A stretch of DNA of 64,000 bases from Dama dama (taxonomy: Eukaryota; Chordata; Mammalia; Artiodactyla; Cervidae), in contig NC_083699.1 in NCBI RefSeq assembly GCF_033118175.1, forward strand, positions 33,406,001 through 33,470,000, in the 5' to 3' direction. The stretch's first letter is position 1, and every line of letters starts with the position of its first letter. The notes under the pieces were generated by a model that saw nothing but the letters and a program-made list of their open reading frames with translations, ran no database searches and was not told the DNA's origin. This document shows positions 58,480 to 64,000 of the stretch, piece after piece. Position numbers and translations under genes: made by a program.

Positions 58480-59539
58480 CTTTAGTTGTTATGCTTCTGT
58501 AGTCTCCTTTAACTTGTAGTAGTTCCTTGATCTTTCTTTTTCTTTCATGCCATAGATGCTTTTGGAAAATATCTGCCAGTTCTTTTCCAGAATCTGTCTC
58601 AGTTGGGTCTGCCTCTTTCCTTATGAGTAAGTCCAGGCTAGAAATTTTTCATAGGAAAATTATATAAATGATGTTATGTCCTTCTCAGTGCATCATATTA
58701 GAGGTTAGGTGATGACAATTGTCCCATTACTGGTGATATTAACCATTTTCCCTTGAAAATTAGTAATATGTGGGAAGATTTTCTGACACTGTGTGAGTGT
58801 CCTTTGCTTCTTGAAATATTACCCAATAGTTATAACATCTTTTTCTGATTGTTGCTTGAACTATTTACCTGATGGTTGTAAAATGAAATTTTCTAGCTAT
58901 CATTCTTTTTATATTTATCAGTTGATATTCTGCAATTAGAATGAGCTTTTCCTTCTTTTTTTTTTTCCTTCTTTCTTATTTATTCATTCTCTCATGTGTT
59001 CATTTATGTTGACTATCAGTGTATACTCTTGCATTCTTGTTTTCTTAAATGGATTATAAATCTTTGTTATTATCAGTCTTTGTTAAAATAAACTTTTAAT
59101 TTTAGAATAACTTAGGTATATAGAAAAATTGTGAAGATAGTATAGAGTGAGTTCCTATATACTCCTTACTCAGTTTCCCCTGATGTTAGCATCTTACACT
59201 AATAAGGCACTAACTTTGAAACATGGCTGTTAATTAGAGACTTTATTTGCCTTTCACAAATTTTTCTGGAATCCAATCCAGGGTGCCACAGTTCATTTAG
59301 ACAATATAGTTCCTTAGTTTCTTCTGATATGTAGTGGATTCTGTCTTTCCTTGTTTCGATCACCTTGATAGTTTTGCAAATTACTTGTCAGGTGTTTTGT
59401 AGATAGTTCTTCACTTTGGGTTTGTGTCATGTTTTCTCATTATTAGATTGCAGTTATGGGTTTAGGGGAAGGATACCACAGAGGTAAGATGCTTTTCTCA
59501 TTGCACTGTATTTAGGTAGTGCTTGATATTAACCTGACT
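58480..59539 (-). mobile_element. Old L1M 3' region, minus strand, left part
   Basis: Diverged L1 3' sequence in reverse (CTTCTCAGTGCATCATATTAG, TGTCCCATTACTGGTGATATT, and further right TTCCTTGTTTCGATCACCTTG, GGGGAAGGATACCACAGAGG). Two similar segments suggest either a repeated 3' unit or two copies. A Bov-A2 interrupts it at 59551. Confidence 0.65.
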
Positions 59540-59550
59540 CATCACTGATG

Positions 59551-59825
59551 CAGAGAAGGCAATGGCAACCCACTCCAGTACTCTTGCCTGGAAAATCCCA
59601 TGGACAGAGGAGCCTGGTAGGCTGCGGTCCATGAGGTGGCTAAGAGTCGGACACAACTGAGCAACTTCACTTTCACTTTTCACTTTCATGCATTGGAGAA
59701 GGAAATGGCAGCCCATTCCAGTGTTCTTGCCTGGAGAATCCCAGGGACGGGGGAGCCTGATGGGCTGCCATCTGTGGGGTCGCACAGAGTTGGACCCGAC
59801 TGAAGCGACTTAGCAGCAGCAGCAG
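59551..59825 (+). mobile_element. Bov-A2 SINE (dimeric) inside old L1M
   Basis: Two A-units (AGAGAAGGCAATGGCAACCC and TTGGAGAAGGAAATGGCAGC) ending in AGCAGCAGCAGCAGC. Perfect 11-bp duplication CATCACTGATG at 59540-59550 and 59826-59836. Confidence 0.93.
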
Positions 59826-59836
59826 CATCACTGATG

Positions 59837-60520
59837 ACATTAACTTTGATCATTTGCTTAAGGTAGTGTTTGTCAGATTTCTGTTTTTCCCTTTCCTTTC
59901 TCTATTCTTTGGAAGCTAAACACTCTTCTTTGGAAAGAAGACCACTCTCAAGTGAATTTAAATTAAGCTCCACTTCTTGAAGGAGGGAATATTCACATAT
60001 ATCGTTTGAGATATTGTTCCTTCTATAAGGAATATTTATCCCATTCAATTTGTTTTCATTCATTTATTTATTAAATCATTTGTTTATGTTGGTATTGACT
60101 CATTCATGTTTATTTGCTACTTTGGGTTATAATCCAATACTATATTATTATTATTTTTTGCTCAAATTGTTCCAGTCTCAGCCATTTGTGGTTCTCTCAG
60201 GTTGGCTTCTGAGTCTTTTTCATATGTTCCTCGCCAGCCCAGAATTTCCAATTTCCTAGCATCACAAAATGCTCCAGGCTGATCATGTATTTTCCTTCTC
60301 CAGCCCTCAAATCAGTTCTTTCTCTAAATGTTATTTTTAATTCTCAGTTTTTCTAAGATTTGGCTAGTGAGAACCTTTTAGACCTGGCTTCTTGGTTACT
60401 TTAACATCTCATAGATTTTTGAGCAATTTAAACTTTGTTGCACAATAAGCTGTTCCAGTTTCATCTTACTATATTTTTCTTCTCCTGCTGTGGAATCTGC
60501 CATTTCTTCAGAGAGTCTTG
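59837..60520 (-). mobile_element. Old L1M 3' region, minus strand, right part
   Basis: Continuation of the same old L1 (TGATCATTTGCTTAAGGTAG, GGTTATAATCCAATACTA, CAAATTGTTCCAGTCTCAGCC). No open frame remains. Confidence 0.6.
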
Positions 60521-60548
60521 ATTCATTTAATTGGGGAATATTTAAATA

Positions 60549-60890
60549 GGGATTTCCCTAGTGGTCCAGTGGTTAAGAATCCACCTGCTAATGCAGGGAA
60601 CACAGCTTAAATCCCCGGTCCAGGAAGATTCCACATGCTGCAGGGCAACTAAACCCATGCGCCACAACTGCTGGTCCCATGCTCTAGAGCCCTTCAGCTG
60701 CAATTACTGAGTTCATGTAGCACGACTGCTGAAGCCCACACATCCTAGAACCTGTGCTCTGCAATGATAGAAGCTACTGCGATGAGCAGCCCACATGCTA
60801 GAGAGTAGCCCCCTTCTCACCATGACTAGAGACAGCCTGCACACAGCAACAAACTCCCAGCATGGCCAAAAATAAATAAATAAATAAAAA
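60549..60890 (+). mobile_element. CHR-type long SINE
   Basis: Head GGGATTTCCCTAGTGGTCCAG, a body with AAGCCCACACATCCTAGAAC and CCATGACTAGAGACAGCC, and a GGCCAAAAATAAATAAATAA tail. It is longer than the copy at 29253, with the extra internal segment typical of one subfamily. Confidence 0.85.
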
Positions 60891-60974
60891 TTTAATCAAC
60901 TAAACAGAGTTCAAGATTTGTTTGTAGTTCCTTTTGTAGCTTCAGCTTGAGGGTGTATAGTCAAAATGTTGTTG

Positions 60975-61460
60975 TATTAGTCAGGTTCTTTAGAAAAATG
61001 GAACCAATGGGAGATATTTAATATGTGTACATAAAAATGAGGAAATGGCTCATGCAGTTACAAAAGTTAAGAAATTTCACTACCTTAATTGCTGTCTGCA
61101 AACTGGAGACCCAGGAAAGCCAATGGTGTAATTCACTTAGGCCTGAGGGATCAAGAACCAGAGGAGCTAATGGTTTAAATCCCAGTCCAGGGACCAGGGA
61201 AGATGAGATGAAATGTACTAGCTAAACAGTGAAACAAGAAAAAAGGGACTAATACTTCCTTCCTCTGCCTTTTGTTCTTTTAAAGGCCCTCAAGGGATTG
61301 AATGATGTCCACCTGCATTACTGAGTCCATTGATTCAAATGCTAATCTCATTCAGAAACACTCTCCTAGATACACCCAGAAATAAGTAATAATTGTCAAG
61401 TTGACAGTGTCATGGTCAGTCAAGTTGACAAGCAAAATTAACACAATCACTATCACAATT
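60975..61460 (+). repeat. Ancient interspersed repeat, family not fixed
   Basis: Old mammalian pattern: GTATTAGTCAGGTTCTTTAG, AAACTGGAGACCCAGGAAAGC, and CAAGTTGACAGTGTCATGG near the end. The chance open frame at 61025-61225 lies within it. Confidence 0.55.
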
Positions 61461-61472
61461 GTTTTCTAAAGG

Positions 61473-61672
61473 AGAGGTCAGCAAACATTTTCTGTGAAGG
61501 GCCAGATAATTATTTTAAGCATTGTGGGCCCCACTGTCTCTGCCCCACTACTCAACTCTGCCACTGTAGCAGGAAATCTGCCATAGACAATATGTAACAA
61601 AAACTTTGGAGGGGTTCCCATAAAACTTTACATGCAAAAAGCAGGTGGTTATCTGGATTTGGTCAGGGAGCA
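61473..61672 (-). mobile_element. MER5A-like DNA transposon fragment (hAT type)
   Basis: GGTCAGCAAACATTTTCTGT, GGGCCAGATAAT, ACTACTCAACTCTGCCACTG, CCATAGACAATATGTAAC and CATAAAACTTTACATGC match the order of this old non-autonomous element in reverse. Confidence 0.65.
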
Positions 61673-62029
61673 TAGGTACTTGGATTCTAAAGTTACCTAG
61701 AATTTTTTTAAAATACATTTTTTCCCCCGTTTAAACTGAGGACATATAGTCCCAGTTCCTTGCATTCTTTTTTTTTTTTTTTTTTTGGTCATATTATTTA
61801 TTTCCAATGGAGTTATATTCTTAATTCTCTTTGCAGTCAATTTTAGAGCTTACTTTCCTAATTCTTGTTGATCTAATTTCATTAATGTTTAGTAGACTTT
61901 TTGATATTCTTTCTTCAGAATTTGGTTTTTACACTGGACAAGTTGCTTAATTTATGAGGAATAACTTTGGATTTTCTAATTTAAAAAATTACAGGAGTAG
62001 ACAAAGAAATTAAATAAGAAGGTTGCCCT

Positions 62030-62310
62030 GATACTGTGCTAGGTTCTTTACAGGCAGTGTCTTAGTCAATGCTCATCATAGCACTACCACATTTCATTAG
62101 GTCTAAGATCCGTTAGATTATAAGACACACTTTTCCTCATTTCAGAGATGTTAAAATGTTAGAACTGATAAAACACAACAATATGTAGGTACTATTATTT
62201 TTGTTATTTTATTTTATTTTTATTTATTGTGCATAAATTGAATCAGAAGGGTTAAGTTATTTGCCCAAGAGTACATAGCTAGTAGGTGACAGATTCAGGA
62301 AACACATCCA
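62030..62310 (+). repeat. MIR/L2-like old repeat
   Basis: CTGTGCTAGGTTCTTTACAG, then TTATTTGCCCAAGAGTACATAG and CTAGTAGGTGACAGATTCAGG fit the MIR/L2 pattern, interrupted by AT-rich sequence. Confidence 0.5.
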
Positions 62311-62623
62311 GATCTTTTCCCCCTGGATGCTGTGTATTCCTCCTTTCCCTTTTCCCTTCTCTCCTTTTCCCTTCCTTTTCAAAAATTAAAAAAAAAAAAA
62401 AAATTTCCCTGGGCATACCATCTTGTCCAAATTTGGCTTATCTGATTTCCTCTACTTATTGAGTTGCCTTCTTACCGACATCTCAGGTTTTTTGAAACCC
62501 ACCTTGTCAGGAATCCTTACCTCAAATACTAGGAATGAGTTGGGGATTTCCCATTATCATGGTCTGTTTGGGATGTGCCACTTATGTGCTTTATTATTTA
62601 TTTTATATAACACTAAAATTAAT

Positions 62624-62846
62624 CCAATACTTTGGCCACCTGATGCGAAGAACTGACTCATTTGGAAAGACCCTGATGCTGGGAAAGATGGAAGGCAGGA
62701 GAGGAGGACGACAGAGGATGAGATGGTTGGATGGCATCACCAACTCAATGGACATGACTTTGAGCAAGCTCTGAGAGTTGGTGAGGGAAGCCTGGGATGC
62801 TGCAATCTGTGGGGTCATAGAGTCAACATGACTGAGTGACTGGCTG
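62624..62846 (+). mobile_element. BovB 3' end fragment (ART2-like) with 9-bp duplication
   Basis: 223 bases covering only the BovB 3' end (CAATACTTTGGCCACCTGAT to GACTGAGTGACTGGCTG). Perfect 9-bp duplication AAAATTAAT at 62615-62623 and 62847-62855. Strong 5' truncation is usual for BovB. Confidence 0.88.
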
Positions 62847-62855
62847 AAAATTAAT

Positions 62856-64000
62856 TTTAAGTAACTATTATAGGCCATTTGTATGATTAAGACATTGTTA
62901 GATGTTTTCACAATTTTGTCTAACCAAAAAGGCCCTTTTATATACCTCCTGTCTCAACATAATTTATTTTAGTTTATAAATTTCTAGGAAACAAAGTTGG
63001 CATGGATATATATTTTTTGAGAATAGTATTATGTATATGCTTTGAAATGATAAAGGGATGATATGTCTGAGGGATAAATATAGGAAGAGTAATTGTAATT
63101 GAGTCACATCATGAATGGATCTTTATATTGTCACATATTCAAATATTCATACTAATAGTATAACTGCTATGAGAAAATAATAATATAAAATAACAAATAA
63201 GTAATGAACATTTATTGAATGTTTCCTACATTTAAGCATGTTTTAATGTTTTATGTGTGCTAATAAATTTAAGCTTATTTTATTCTGAAATTCCATAAAT
63301 ATGTACAATTATTACTCTCATTTTGCAAGTACGGAAAGTGAGACACGGAGAGGATAAATTAACTAAGTACTCATGTAAGTATTTGAAAGTTTTCAGCTCA
63401 GTGATGATACATAGTACCTTACAGATATATGTAGCTCCCTGTAGAGAAATAGGTCATGGAATAAATTTATTTCCAAGATATTATTTATTCTAAAACCTAC
63501 TTCTTGTCTGGGGTCAGACTCTGAAGTTATAGAGGAGAGTCTTGAATATGGCCAATGAGTTTCCGAACATGGAACCAAGGGAGCTCTGAAAAGCAAAGTT
63601 CAGGGAGTGCTGGAGATATTGAGCCTGCTTCCCTAACATCCATTCCCCCTTCTCTTGGTTACCTAATTCTCATTTGAGTATCTACTCCTTTGACTCAGCC
63701 CTTGCGTTTTTGAAAACTTGGCTTCACACTTGTCTCTAGGCAGGGGATTGTATATGTGGCCGCATAATCCTACCATCTGGTCAAGACTTTGGTTCAGAGA
63801 TAAAATATGGACTGATTTGGACCAAAGATACTGAAAAAGATATTTTCTGGCAACATCTAAGAAAGAATCTCTATTTAGCTTTCTCATTTTCCAACCCGTT
63901 TTGTTTAGATGAGAAGCCTAGAAGTGCTGCTGCCACACAGCTATTATGAGTGAAGTTGGCCTTAGCATAAAACTGATATCATGCAAGAGAAAACAAAGAA
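62856..64000. other. Window end; no gene seen
   Basis: AT-rich intergenic sequence with a possible MIR/L2 piece at 63200-63360 (TTTATTGAATGTTTCCTAC, GGAAAGTGAGACACGGAGAGG). No supported coding region. Confidence 0.4.

Overview
This is nuclear DNA from a pecoran ruminant (cattle, sheep, goat, deer or a relative). Three things show it: two conserved, intron-containing vertebrate genes; many ruminant retroelements (BovB LINE, Bov-tA and Bov-A2 SINEs, CHR-type SINEs, ruminant L1); and older mammalian repeats (MIR, L2, L1M, MER5-like). I see no bacterial, plasmid, phage or CRISPR content.

Bases 1-19,896 (+) hold the 3' half of FXR1 (fragile X-related protein 1). The window opens on the last 7 bases of one coding exon. 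It then contains every downstream coding exon: the end of KH2, the export signal, the RGG-rich exons, the 81-nt muscle-type exon, the 92-nt frame-switching exon and the terminal exon. With the standard exon set, the part downstream of the first 7 bases encodes 320 residues, which match the C-terminal half of the 621-residue form. A long AT-rich 3' UTR and intergenic stretch follows (19,897 to about 27,200).

Bases 27,272-32,220 (-) hold all six coding exons of DNAJC19 (TIMM14/Pam18-like), the mitochondrial import J-protein. It encodes 116 residues with an intact HPD motif. FXR1 and DNAJC19 are convergent, as in human 3q26.33. DNAJC19 starts in a CpG-rich promoter at about 32.0-32.5 kb with inverted CCAAT boxes and a GC box.

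Bases 32,500-64,000 contain no protein-coding gene I can support. By human synteny this is the DNAJC19-SOX2 interval, where a SOX2-OT-like non-coding RNA might be transcribed, but I could not define exons. The region is a mosaic of retroelements. It includes several 5'-truncated L1 3' ends (35.86-37.11, 55.63-56.50 and 56.64-58.32 kb), old L1M remnants (43.8-44.9, 48.3-49.1 and 58.5-60.5 kb), BovB copies and SINEs with readable target-site duplications.

I found no new biological system. The most interesting points are: a 43-nt SINE-head insertion with a perfect 12-bp target duplication and no tail; a BovB nested inside another BovB with a 9-bp duplication; two BovB copies sharing a YTDD catalytic-site variant and other diagnostic changes; GCATG motifs downstream of the FXR1 muscle exon; and the DNAJC19 CpG promoter as a possible bidirectional start. 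Repeat family names and outer limits of old repeats are by eye and approximate. Splice junctions of both genes were checked base by base for GT/AG, phase and encoded residues.
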